A stretch of 64,000 nucleotides of DNA from positions 3,906,001 to 3,970,000 of the forward strand of contig NZ_CP151803.1 in the NCBI RefSeq assembly GCF_038446955.1. The letters are read 5' to 3'. Origin of the DNA: Pedobacter sp. FW305-3-2-15-E-R2A2. Its GTDB lineage: Bacteria; Bacteroidota; Bacteroidia; Sphingobacteriales; Sphingobacteriaceae. The notes beneath the pieces are model-generated. The model did no database searches. It saw only the letters and a program-made list of their open reading frames with translations, and was not told the DNA's origin. Every line of letters starts with the position of its first letter. Position 1 is the stretch's first letter. The position numbers were made by a program, and so were the translations under genes. Of the stretch, positions 23,648 through 32,423 are shown in pieces.

Positions 23648-25312
23648 ATGCCTACAGAAGAAGAGTTTAAAGCTGACGCCATCATCATTGGTTCCGGATT
23701 GGCCGGACTGGTTGCCGCTATGGAAATTACCAATGCAGGAAAAAAAGTGTTATTACTGGATCAGGAAACTGAGCAAAACCTCGGCGGACAAGCATTCTGG
23801 TCATTTGGAGGTTTGTTTTTAATCAATTCTCCCCAGCAACGAAGAATGGGTATCAAAGATTCTTATGAACTGGCCTTACAGGATTGGATGGGTACAGCAG
23901 CTTTCGATCGTGAAGAAGATTATTGGCCAAGACAATGGGCCGAAGCTTACCTAAAATTTGCTGCAGGGGAAAAGTATGAATACATCTCTAAGATGGACAT
24001 TAAACTAATGTTTATGGTGGGATGGGCAGAACGCGGAGACGGCGCAGCAAGTGGTCACGGCAATTCAGTTCCACGTTTTCATGTCAGCTGGGGCACAGGT
24101 ACCGGCGTCATCAAACCATTTGTTGAAAAAGCTTACGAAGCAAGAGGTAAAGGCCTCCTTCAAATGAAATTCAGGCACCGGGTTACCGCTTTGATCAGCG
24201 TTGAGGGTACAATCGTTGGCACACAGGGTGATGTATTGGAAGATGATGATCAGGAACGGGGCTTTGCCACCAATAGAAATGTTGTTTCGCAATTTGAATA
24301 TAAAGCAGATCACATTGTGATTGCAACCGGGGGAATTGGTGCCAATCATGAACTCGTGCGACAAAATTGGCCGGAAAGACTGGGCAAAGCCCCGGAAAAT
24401 ATGGTATGTGGCGTCCCGGCTTACGTAGATGGCAAAATGATCGGCATTGCCGAAAACGCAGGCGCGAGGATCATTAACCGCGACCGGATGTGGCATTATA
24501 CTGAAGGGCTGCAAAACTGGAATCCGATCTGGCCAAATCATGGCATAAGGATACTTCCGGGCCCATCTTCCATCTGGCTTGATGCGAAGGGCAATCGCCT
24601 CCCCGCTCCTTTCCTACCGGGATTTGACACACTGGGAACACTGAAACATATCCAGGAAACAGGTTATGCCTACTCCTGGTTTATCCTGACACAAAAAATC
24701 ATTAAAAAGGAATTTGCGCTTTCCGGATCAGAGCAAAACCCCGACATCACCAATAAAGACTACCTCCTTTTTCTGAAAAGAATTTTTGGTAAAAAAGCAC
24801 CTGCTCCGGTAGAAGCGTTTAAGGAAAATGGTAAAGATTTTATCGTCTCAAATGATCTGAAAGACCTGGTGAAAAAGATGAACGAACTTTCGGGTGATTC
24901 GTTGCTCGATGAGCAAAAGATAAGATCACTCCTTGAAGCCAGAGACAGGGAACTGGATAATAAATTCTCCAAAGACACCCAGATTAATTATATCCGGAGC
25001 ACCAGAAAATATTTAGGAGATAAACTGGGCCGCGTAGCCAAACCACATAAAATACTGGCAGCGGAAAACGGACCACTGATTGCTGTACGCCTCAATATCC
25101 TGACCCGTAAAACATTAGGTGGTATCGAGACGAATCTTAACGGACAGGTTTTAAAAACGGATAGCCGTGTTTTAGAGGGTTTGTATGCAGCAGGTGAAGT
25201 AGCTGGTTTTGGCGGTGGCGGTATGCATGGCTATCGCGCATTGGAAGGGACTTTTCTTGGAGGATGTATCTTCTCCGGAATGAAAATTGGGAAATATATT
25301 GCTGATCGATAA
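23648..25312 (+). CDS. FAD-binding dehydrogenase (fumarate reductase/3-ketosteroid dehydrogenase superfamily)
   Basis: The product is 554 residues from ATG 23648 (GTG 23642 is two codons upstream). The dinucleotide-binding motif IIIGSGLAGLVAAMEIT lies near residue 15, then VLLLDQETEQNLGGQAFWSFGGLF. A mobile capping domain follows, and the C-terminal FAD motif ends LYAAGEVAGFGGGGMHGYRALEGTFLGGC. This is the FAD_binding_2 fold of 3-ketosteroid dehydrogenase and fumarate reductase subunits. The YAAGEVAGFGGGGMHGYRALEGT tail is typical of a large uncharacterised bacterial group labelled 'FAD-binding dehydrogenase'. The substrate is unknown. Confidence 0.88.
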   Translation: MPTEEEFKADAIIIGSGLAGLVAAMEITNAGKKVLLLDQETEQNLGGQAFWSFGGLFLINSPQQRRMGIKDSYELALQDWMGTAAFDREEDYWPRQWAEAYLKFAAGEKYEYISKMDIKLMFMVGWAERGDGAASGHGNSVPRFHVSWGTGTGVIKPFVEKAYEARGKGLLQMKFRHRVTALISVEGTIVGTQGDVLEDDDQERGFATNRNVVSQFEYKADHIVIATGGIGANHELVRQNWPERLGKAPENMVCGVPAYVDGKMIGIAENAGARIINRDRMWHYTEGLQNWNPIWPNHGIRILPGPSSIWLDAKGNRLPAPFLPGFDTLGTLKHIQETGYAYSWFILTQKIIKKEFALSGSEQNPDITNKDYLLFLKRIFGKKAPAPVEAFKENGKDFIVSNDLKDLVKKMNELSGDSLLDEQKIRSLLEARDRELDNKFSKDTQINYIRSTRKYLGDKLGRVAKPHKILAAENGPLIAVRLNILTRKTLGGIETNLNGQVLKTDSRVLEGLYAAGEVAGFGGGGMHGYRALEGTFLGGCIFSGMKIGKYIADR

Positions 25313-25404
25313 GTAAAAAATGTCTGTCTGAATACTATTTCTATTAGTTTTGTGCTGTGACTAAAATAAAGAGAGTAAGCCCGACAGACTTCCGAGGTCA
25401 GTAT

Positions 25405-26247
25405 ATGTCCGAAATGTCAACGGAGTTTGTGATTTTAAAAACACCAATCCAAATCCACGATATCGGAAAGACATCCGGGTTTATTAAAGTGCCCAGCCCT
25501 CTGCACAGGCCTGATTTTAATTTCATTGTTCACATTACCAGCGGAAGGGCAAAACAGCAGGTAGATGCCGATGTGCTGTCCATAAAGGAAAATGAAGTTT
25601 TGTTCATCAGGCAAGGTAATGTTACGGCTTTAAAAGAGGTGAGCGAAGATGCTACCGGACACATCATTCTATTTGAAGATCAGACACTCAATCAACTGTT
25701 GTCCAAACAGGAACTCATCAAACTTTTCTCCGCAAATACGGTCATTCATTTATCTAAGGAGAGCAGTGTATGGCTGACCCCTCTTTTTGAGCTCCTGAGC
25801 ATCGAACTTTATAGCCCGGCCCCCAACCTTGGGATCTGCTATTCGCTTCTTCAGGCAGGATTGCAAAAGATCCTCACTTCAAATGCAGCACTAAATAAAG
25901 GGGTAAACCGAAATTCCGAAATTACCTTTAATTTTAAAGAGCTGGTATACAAACATCATGTAACACATAAAACGGTTTTATTCTATGCAGATGAGTTAGC
26001 GGTATCCGAGAACTACCTCCATCGATGTGTGAAAGAAACGACCGGCACAAGTCCGAAGGAATGGATCAATAAAGTGAGTATCCTGCAAAGTCAATTATTG
26101 CTACAGGATCTGACCAAAAGTATTTCTGAAATTGCTTTTGAGCTCAATTTTGGCGATCCCAGCTATTTTGGGCGCCTCTTTAAAAAGATAGTCGGAATCA
26201 CTCCTTCCGAATACCGGATTGCATTTATGCAGGATTTGTCCGGGTAA
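25405..26247 (+). CDS. AraC family transcriptional regulator
   Basis: The product is about 280 residues from ATG 25405. An in-frame GTG at 25357 would add 16 residues. The N-terminal half is a cupin-type sensor (SPLHRPDFNFIVHITSGRAKQQVDAD). The C-terminal double HTH has FYADELAVSENYLHRCVKETTGTSPKEWINKV and ISEIAFELNFGDPSYFGRLFKKIVGITPSEYR. A TAnnTTTG box at 25345-25352 puts transcription start near GTG 25357, which favours ATG 25405 unless the mRNA is leaderless. It leads a run of four more plus-strand genes, which it probably regulates. Confidence 0.88.
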   Translation: MSEMSTEFVILKTPIQIHDIGKTSGFIKVPSPLHRPDFNFIVHITSGRAKQQVDADVLSIKENEVLFIRQGNVTALKEVSEDATGHIILFEDQTLNQLLSKQELIKLFSANTVIHLSKESSVWLTPLFELLSIELYSPAPNLGICYSLLQAGLQKILTSNAALNKGVNRNSEITFNFKELVYKHHVTHKTVLFYADELAVSENYLHRCVKETTGTSPKEWINKVSILQSQLLLQDLTKSISEIAFELNFGDPSYFGRLFKKIVGITPSEYRIAFMQDLSG

Positions 26248-26313
26248 AGGACGGTTTTGTTTTAAAGCAGCCTTTGTTTTCAGTCCATCTTTGTATCATC
26301 AAATTCAAAGAAA

Positions 26314-27351
26314 ATGAAAACATCAATTCCCATTAGAAATTTCAAAAAAAAAGCGCTCCCCTCCCAGCGTACCTATGGATACCTGAAGGTATTCCTGTAT
26401 TATCGTATAAATAGAAAAAATTTATCTTTTCTATTTATCCTCCTCTCCGCTTTCCTATTTTCCAATAAAGGTCACAGTCAGATTATTCAGGACATTGGCG
26501 GTATCGCGGTCACCGTTCATGCCAAGAGTGATTTCAAAGATTTACCATCAGAAAGTTCACTGAAAGGGAACAAGTTCCAATTGAATACTTACGATGCCTG
26601 GTTACCTGTTCCTACTTTCAACATCGGCAAAACCAGTGTTTTCAGCAACCTTAACTATAGAATGATGGATTTTAAATACGACAATGAAACGGTTGCCGAT
26701 TTAAATCGCATTGACCGAATTCATGAAATAAAATCGGTCATTATTATCAGACATCCGATTTCAAGTAAATGGTCTATTCTTGGAATAGCTATGCCAACCC
26801 TGGCTGCCGATTTTAAAAAGAAAGTTTCTTTTGACGACCTGATTCTGGATGGAATATTAGGGGTATCCAAAACATTTGGTGCAGAATCAAACCTTGAAAT
26901 TGGACTTGGCGTGCATGCCATGTATTCCTTCGGAGAAACCTTAATCACCCCTGGAATATCAATTGATTACAAAAGTACGAACCGTAAATGGCTGGCGCAA
27001 TTCTATTGGCCGAGGTTAAATGTACTCTATAGCCTGACTGAAAATACCCAGATAGGTCTTGCCGGTTCAATAGACTGGACCCGGTTTAACCTGAAAAACT
27101 ATAAAGGTTATAATGGAAAGGAAGTCGATTACGCACAGTTTTCTACCATCCATGGCGGCCTTCATCTGCACCAGCGACTGGTTGGTGGCATCTGGCTTCA
27201 GGTACAGGGAGGAATGGGGCTTTTGAACCGTTATGAAGTGTTCGATGCCAAACAAAAAACAGTGAATGACTTCTCCATCTCTAACATGGCTTACGGAAAA
27301 GCAGCATTAAGCTATCGTATTGGCAGAAAACTAATAAACCATAAGAAATAA
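26314..27351 (+). CDS. DUF6268 family outer-membrane beta-barrel protein
   Basis: The 345-residue protein has a delayed hydrophobic segment (LSFLFILLSAFLFSNKGHSQ, about residues 37-56) after a basic leader, so translation may start further in. The remainder is an even pattern of short amphipathic strands (FSNLNYRMMDF, LEIGLGVHAMYSFGETLITPGISIDYKS), compatible with a beta-barrel of the DUF6268 family. Function unknown. The stop codon overlaps the DUF2141 start by one base (TAATG), which shows coupling. Confidence 0.75.
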   Translation: MKTSIPIRNFKKKALPSQRTYGYLKVFLYYRINRKNLSFLFILLSAFLFSNKGHSQIIQDIGGIAVTVHAKSDFKDLPSESSLKGNKFQLNTYDAWLPVPTFNIGKTSVFSNLNYRMMDFKYDNETVADLNRIDRIHEIKSVIIIRHPISSKWSILGIAMPTLAADFKKKVSFDDLILDGILGVSKTFGAESNLEIGLGVHAMYSFGETLITPGISIDYKSTNRKWLAQFYWPRLNVLYSLTENTQIGLAGSIDWTRFNLKNYKGYNGKEVDYAQFSTIHGGLHLHQRLVGGIWLQVQGGMGLLNRYEVFDAKQKTVNDFSISNMAYGKAALSYRIGRKLINHKK

Positions 27352-27764
27352 TGAAAACAACCATTCTGATCATGCTTGCCATTTTTGCATCCGCATTTGC
27401 AAAGGCACAACAAGTAAAAATGAACATCAACGTCAGTAATATTGAACCAGGTAAAGGAACTGTGGTGTTAAATGTTTACGATAAAAAAGAAGATTTTTTG
27501 AAAAAAGTCTTCCTCAGCAAAACGCTTAAGGCGAATGCTTCGACCTTGACGTTTACCCTTGATTTACCGAAAAAAGGAACTTATGCGGTCACCATTTTTC
27601 AGGATTTAGATGACAATAAAAAACTAAAACAGGATTGGTTCGGCATCCCTCAGGAACCTGTTGGTTATGGCAACAACTTCAAACCTTCGGCAAAGCCGAG
27701 GTTCAATGACTGCTCGATAACGCTGAACAATGATCCGGTTACTCAAGCCATAAAACTCTTTTAG
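27351..27764 (+). CDS. DUF2141 family exported protein
   Basis: The 137-residue protein has a signal peptide (MKTTILIMLAIFASAFAKA). The DUF2141 core follows: GTVVLNVYDKKEDF, LDLPKKGTYAVTIFQDLDDNKKLKQDWFGIPQEPVGYGN. The DLDDNKKLKxDWFGIPxEPxGYxN stretch is the family hallmark. It is a small periplasmic beta-sandwich of unknown role. It overlaps the DUF6268 gene by one base and is followed after 4 bp by the membrane protein gene. Confidence 0.88.
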   Translation: MKTTILIMLAIFASAFAKAQQVKMNINVSNIEPGKGTVVLNVYDKKEDFLKKVFLSKTLKANASTLTFTLDLPKKGTYAVTIFQDLDDNKKLKQDWFGIPQEPVGYGNNFKPSAKPRFNDCSITLNNDPVTQAIKLF

Positions 27765-27768
27765 ACCG

Positions 27769-28176
27769 ATGAATCATAGAAATTACCCGGGCGGGAATTT
27801 TACCCTGCGCTCCCTGCTCTTTGCAATTGTCCCCTCTTATGTATTTCCTGCGCTAATGTCTGGTATCTCCGGAATTATTCTTCAGAAAAGCGACCTGATT
27901 CAGGCTAGCTATACGACGATAGGTATATCTTCCTTATTGTCGACACTCTTAAGCTTTCTGATCCTTTGGCAATTGGAGCTGAAACAGATTTTAGTAGCGC
28001 AAAAATTGCTTAGATCCCTGGTTATTATATTGCTCATGATGAGCCTGGGCGTACTGATCACCTGGACACTCCAACTTCAATCAGAATACTTTAACATTAC
28101 TTTTTCCGCATTTTTAGGTGCCACCATATTAACGATCCGTCAACCGATAAAGATTTATAGAAATGAAAGAAATTAA
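27769..28176 (+). CDS. Four-helix membrane protein of unknown function
   Basis: The 135-residue product has four hydrophobic segments (about residues 12-34, 41-65, 78-98, 107-124) and basic loops. No family was recognised. It overlaps the NmrA-like gene by 14 bp and follows the DUF2141 gene by 4 bp, so it is translated from the same message. Confidence 0.65.
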   Translation: MNHRNYPGGNFTLRSLLFAIVPSYVFPALMSGISGIILQKSDLIQASYTTIGISSLLSTLLSFLILWQLELKQILVAQKLLRSLVIILLMMSLGVLITWTLQLQSEYFNITFSAFLGATILTIRQPIKIYRNERN

Positions 28177-29077
28177 GCCTACAATCGTTGTCTTTGGATG
28201 CACGGGCACTGTTGGGAAAGAGGTCATGCGCCAGCTAAATGGCATTGATTGTCTTGCGAGAGGAGTTCTTCGAAACCCGGAACGGCCCTATCCGGTATTG
28301 AAAAACGGCCTTCCATCAAACATCACCTATGTAAGCGCCGATCTAAACTCAAGCGGGCAATTGAAACAAGCTTGTCTGGGCGCAGATGCCTTGTTTCTTT
28401 TAACGGCAACTTCTCCGGATCAGGTGGCGCATGAAATGAACATCATTGATGCCGCCAAACAAAGCGGTATAAAACGGATCGTTAAGCTGTCTGCACCAAT
28501 CGTTCAATTGCCGGCAAAAGTGGAGGTCAGCCAATGGCATGGTAAAATAGACGATTACCTTTCCCAAAACATCGGGGATTTTTGCTGCCTGAGACCTCAT
28601 TCCTTTATGCAAAATTGGGAACGAAATGTATTCACCATCCAATATTTCGGCAAGATTTTCGGAGCTTTAGGAAATGCAGCAAGAAATTATGTGGATTGTC
28701 GTGATGTAGCCACCGTAGCCGTGAACAATTTATTATCGACCACCCCATTAAAGGAAAAATCCATTGTTCTTGCTGGTCCACAAGCGATTACTAATATAGA
28801 AATGGCCGCAAAACTATCCCGCATAACGGGTAGTAAAATCGACTATGTAGACATCACACCGGAAGCCTTATTTAATCAGTTAACCAGGAAAGCAAAATTA
28901 CCTGAATGGTTAGCCAACCACATAGTGGAACTTGATGATCTGGCCATCAAAGTTCCGGAACCGGAATCTGATACGATTACAGACTTAATTTTAAGAAAGC
29001 CACGTATCATGGAGGAATACTTACAGGAATGCCGACACCATTTTAAAAGAAAACCACTCTGGAAACTCTTGTTATAA
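28163..29077 (+). CDS. NmrA-like NAD(P)-binding protein
   Basis: The 304-residue Rossmann protein starts PTIVVFGCTGTVGKEVMRQL, an atypical-SDR Gly motif. It continues with LFLLTATSPDQVAHEMNIIDAAKQSGIKRIVKLSA and the NmrA-type IDDYLSQNIGDFCCLRPHSFMQNW. Such proteins act as redox sensors or as quinone/azo reductases. The normal catalytic Tyr is replaced by a His/Trp stretch, as in NmrA/YtfG relatives. Last gene of the AraC-DUF6268-DUF2141 run, closed by a strong terminator. Confidence 0.85.
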   Translation: MKEIKPTIVVFGCTGTVGKEVMRQLNGIDCLARGVLRNPERPYPVLKNGLPSNITYVSADLNSSGQLKQACLGADALFLLTATSPDQVAHEMNIIDAAKQSGIKRIVKLSAPIVQLPAKVEVSQWHGKIDDYLSQNIGDFCCLRPHSFMQNWERNVFTIQYFGKIFGALGNAARNYVDCRDVATVAVNNLLSTTPLKEKSIVLAGPQAITNIEMAAKLSRITGSKIDYVDITPEALFNQLTRKAKLPEWLANHIVELDDLAIKVPEPESDTITDLILRKPRIMEEYLQECRHHFKRKPLWKLLL

Positions 29078-29113
29078 ATCCTCCCCTGAACAACGGGTGA
29101 ATCAGATGTAAAA

Positions 29114-29156
29114 AAAGGAGCTGAATATCTAATAATCAGCTCCTTTCCTTTTTTCA
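29114..29156. terminator. Strong terminator between convergent genes
   Basis: AAAGGAGCTGA, a loop of about 10 nt and TCAGCTCCTTT form a stem flanked by A and T runs. It ends the NmrA-like operon and can also end the minus-strand oxidoreductase gene. Confidence 0.85.
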
Positions 29157-29165
29157 GTATATACA

Positions 29166-30500
29166 TTAGCTGAGTTTCGGCAATACGTATCCATTGTGAT
29201 ACTCTTTTTCCAGATATAATTTATTAACCTTCTTATCGCTAAACTGACCTGCATTGGCATCCCATATGAGTTTCTGACCACTGCGATAAGATATGTTACC
29301 CATCTGTGCAACTGAAGCCACATGAGCACCGGCCTGTATGCTACAGTTAAGATCTTCCATTTTACGGCTTTTGATAACCGCAACAAAATTCTCCATGTGC
29401 TTCTGTAAGCCATTATCGCTGGCCTTTTCAAAAGGTTTCAACACCTTGTTTGTACTTTTCTTTTCTTCGATCACTTCCCATCCACCACGATTCAGAATTA
29501 ATGTCCCGTTGTTTCCGATGTAAGCGATCCCATGATCCCGGTTATAAGATCCATTGTCTATCCCCATGGCTGAATCCCATACCAGATTAAATTTATCGAA
29601 CTCATACAAGGTGGTCAGTGTATCAGGTGTTTCTTCGTATAGATCCGGATAAGCAAAACGTCCGCCCAGTCCTACGATGGACTTTGGAAGGTCAGCCTTC
29701 ATACCCAACAAGGCATAATCAATCAGATGGACTCCCCAATCCGTCATGAGACCTCCTGCATAGTCCCAAAACCAACGGAAATTAAAATGAAAACGACTGC
29801 TGTTAAAAGGAACTATAGCCGATGGGCCAAGCCATTGTTTATAATCTACTCCGGCTGGTACAGCACTGTCAGGAACTACAGCACCAGGCTTCATCCATCC
29901 CTGGTAACACCAGACTTTTACAGTTCTGATATTGCCGAGTTGTCCGGATTGTATAAAATCTACCGCATTCCTGAAATGTTGCTGGCTGCGCTGCCACTGT
30001 CCAGCCTGAACCACCTTATTGTATTTTACCTGGGCATCGACCATGCGATTGCACTCCACAATAGAATTGCCAACGGGCTTCTCCACATATACATCTTTGC
30101 CCGCCTGACAGGCATGGATCATTTGTAAGGCATGCCAATGATCCGGTGTTCCGATAATGACAGCATCTATGTCCTTATTCTCCAATAACCGCCGGTAATC
30201 ATTATAAATGATAATTTTACGGGTATCTATATTTCGTTTGCTCAGTTCATTAAGCCGGCCATCAATGACATTCCGGTCTACATCACAAATCGCAATTAAG
30301 TTGACGCCAGGTATATTTAATGCCGCATTTACATTAGACCAACCCATCCCGTTTACCCCAATAACAGCTATATTGAGCTGATCGCTAGGCATGATCCTCT
30401 GGTTGAAAATCGCAAATGCGGAATTATTTATCGTCGATGCAAGGAGGCCACCACCCGCAAGTAAAGATGCCTTTATCAGAAATTGTCTTCTAGAATCCAT
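29166..30500 (-). CDS. Gfo/Idh/MocA family oxidoreductase, Tat-exported
   Basis: The 444-residue protein has a twin-arginine-type signal (MDSRRQFLIKASLLAGGGLLAST). The nucleotide-binding motif NIAVIGVNGMGWSNV, the family motif EKPVGNSIVECNRMVDAQVKYNKVVQAGQWQRS and the C-terminal DWGVHLIDYALLG are present. The N-terminal Rossmann and C-terminal beta-sheet domains are both complete. Bacteroidota homologues are exported as folded holoenzymes and act on sugars or inositols. The gene is alone. Confidence 0.9.
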   Translation of the reverse strand: MDSRRQFLIKASLLAGGGLLASTINNSAFAIFNQRIMPSDQLNIAVIGVNGMGWSNVNAALNIPGVNLIAICDVDRNVIDGRLNELSKRNIDTRKIIIYNDYRRLLENKDIDAVIIGTPDHWHALQMIHACQAGKDVYVEKPVGNSIVECNRMVDAQVKYNKVVQAGQWQRSQQHFRNAVDFIQSGQLGNIRTVKVWCYQGWMKPGAVVPDSAVPAGVDYKQWLGPSAIVPFNSSRFHFNFRWFWDYAGGLMTDWGVHLIDYALLGMKADLPKSIVGLGGRFAYPDLYEETPDTLTTLYEFDKFNLVWDSAMGIDNGSYNRDHGIAYIGNNGTLILNRGGWEVIEEKKSTNKVLKPFEKASDNGLQKHMENFVAVIKSRKMEDLNCSIQAGAHVASVAQMGNISYRSGQKLIWDANAGQFSDKKVNKLYLEKEYHNGYVLPKLS

Positions 30501-30662
30501 AATATGAATGGTTTTTATATTAACCCTGGTTTTAAATTTACAGCATTAAATAAACCCCATTCAACTGGTATTCATCTAAAAAAATACGTTATCTGATCAG
30601 CATTACTTCTTCAACCGGCAATTATTGATTAAATAGCAGATAAACAATAGCCGGTATTAACA

Positions 30663-31301
30663 TCAGGCCTGACCTTCCCAGGCCTGCTTTAATGCGCCAA
30701 GAAAAGTCTCTGAAGGCTGTGCACCAGACACAGCCAATTTTTCATTGAAGACAAAGAAAGGAACACCACGAACACCAATGGTTTCTGCGGTTTTCTCATC
30801 ATATCTGACTTCATCTGTAAAATGATCACTATTTAATACTGCGGTAATTTCGGGGGCTTCCAAACCAGCCTGCACTCCTATCTCCACCAGGGAAGCAGGA
30901 TCACTAATGTTCCTTCCATCTGTAAAATAAGCTTTAAACAAAGCCTCTTCGATTTCATCGCCTAAACCTTTGGATTTTGCCAGCTGAATCAGGCGGTGTG
31001 CGTCAAAGGAATTGGCAACGATGGACTTTCCGAGATTAAAGTTCAATCCCACTTCTGCGGCTGCTTCGGTTACATGTTTATGACTTTCTGCCGCCCATTC
31101 CCTGCTCTTTCCATAACGTTCAGCAAGGTATTCCTCTGAGCTTTTGTCCAATACAGTAACCATATTCTGATCCAGTTCAAAGCTGTGCCATTCTACTTCA
31201 ATCTTCTCTTTATGTTCAAACTCAGCGAGTGCAGATTCGAACTTTCTCTTTCCTATATAACAAAACGGACACCTTACATCCGACCAGATATCAACTTTCA
31301 T
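30663..31301 (-). CDS. DsbA family oxidoreductase, FrnE-like
   Basis: The 212-residue cytoplasmic protein (no signal peptide) has a thioredoxin-like fold with the CPFC pair in IWSDVRCPFCYIGKRKFE near the N terminus. It has the family's helical insertion and the cis-Pro loop GVRGVPFFVFNEKLAVSGAQPSETF. FrnE-like proteins are 2-hydroxychromene isomerase-related thiol reductases. It directly follows the galM gene (its start codon abuts the galM stop), so the two are co-transcribed, although a functional link to galactose is not evident. Confidence 0.9.
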   Translation of the reverse strand: MKVDIWSDVRCPFCYIGKRKFESALAEFEHKEKIEVEWHSFELDQNMVTVLDKSSEEYLAERYGKSREWAAESHKHVTEAAAEVGLNFNLGKSIVANSFDAHRLIQLAKSKGLGDEIEEALFKAYFTDGRNISDPASLVEIGVQAGLEAPEITAVLNSDHFTDEVRYDEKTAETIGVRGVPFFVFNEKLAVSGAQPSETFLGALKQAWEGQA

Positions 31302-32339
31302 TTAGCTATGTTCTATTTTATAAATTGTAGTTTGTTTATACGTTTCCCCCGGTCTTAATATCGTACTCGGGAAAGAAGGAATGTTAATGCCGTTCGGATG
31401 GTGTTGTGTTTCCACACAGAAAGCACCAAAAGGATGATATTCAACGCCACCTTTGCCATGTTTCACAGCGGTATATTTTGCCGTGTACAAATGCACAACA
31501 GGTTCTGTGGTATAAACTGAGAGTTTCAAACCACTTTTTTCCTCTGAAGTTTCTGAAGCCAGTGTAAATTCCCCGTATGGTTTATCCAAAACATAGCTCT
31601 GATCGTAACCCTCTTCCGGATCCCAATCCTGAGAGATCAGCTTTCCGCCAAGAAAGTCATGTATCGTGCCTTCTACGGGAATTAACTTACCTGTAACGGC
31701 ATAGTTATCGTCCTGCTCAAGATAATGGCTTGCAGGCATCCTATGATGATGTTTTCCAACAGAGTCCAGATCAGGTGATAAGTTAAAATAGCTATGGTGG
31801 GTGATGTTGATTGCTGTTGCCTGATCCGTAATCCCTTTAAAATCCAGGATCAACTCATTGTCGTCTGTTAATTTAAAAGTGAGCTGCAGGGTTAAGTTTC
31901 CCGGAAAATGCTCTTCTCCGTCAGGGCTCACATATTGTAGGGTAACACTTGGGTCAATGGTCGATAAGACATCCCAAACCTGTTTGTCAAAGCCCTTGAT
32001 TCCGCCATGAAGGCAATCGCCACCTTTGGCTTGTGTCAATTGATGCACTGTTCCATCAATAGTAAATCTTCCATTCTTCACCCGATTGGCATAGCGGCCG
32101 ATCACTGCGCCCAGATAAGGATAGTCTGCCAGGTACTCTTCGCTTACATACCCTTCAAAATCATCAAAGCCAAGCACAATATCCTGCTTTTCGCCCCGCT
32201 TATTTACTACGATAAATTTATTAATGATTGCACCATAATTGAATATTTTCACATAGGTGCCATGTGTATTTGTTAACTCAATACCAAGGATCTCCTTACC
32301 GTCAATAAATTTCCCGGTCTTGATTAGCTTTGTTTCCAT
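31302..32339 (-). CDS. galM: Galactose mutarotase (aldose 1-epimerase)
   Basis: The 345-residue enzyme interconverts alpha- and beta-galactose. It shows NYGAIINKFIVVNKRGEKQDIVLGFDDFEGY, PYLGAVIGRYANRVKNGRF, GFDKQVWDV, the catalytic His in NITHHSYFNLS and the catalytic Glu region in FGAFCVETQHHPNGINIPSFPS. There is no signal peptide. It is divergent from galK, with a gap of about 85 bp, so the two share a control region, as in Leloir pathway units. Confidence 0.93.
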   Translation of the reverse strand: METKLIKTGKFIDGKEILGIELTNTHGTYVKIFNYGAIINKFIVVNKRGEKQDIVLGFDDFEGYVSEEYLADYPYLGAVIGRYANRVKNGRFTIDGTVHQLTQAKGGDCLHGGIKGFDKQVWDVLSTIDPSVTLQYVSPDGEEHFPGNLTLQLTFKLTDDNELILDFKGITDQATAINITHHSYFNLSPDLDSVGKHHHRMPASHYLEQDDNYAVTGKLIPVEGTIHDFLGGKLISQDWDPEEGYDQSYVLDKPYGEFTLASETSEEKSGLKLSVYTTEPVVHLYTAKYTAVKHGKGGVEYHPFGAFCVETQHHPNGINIPSFPSTILRPGETYKQTTIYKIEHS

Positions 32340-32423
32340 AAATTGTATATTAGGGCGGTTGTTATTTAAAACAATACTATCAATACTTTACTTAAAACAA
32401 AAACTTTAAATCAAAATATTACA

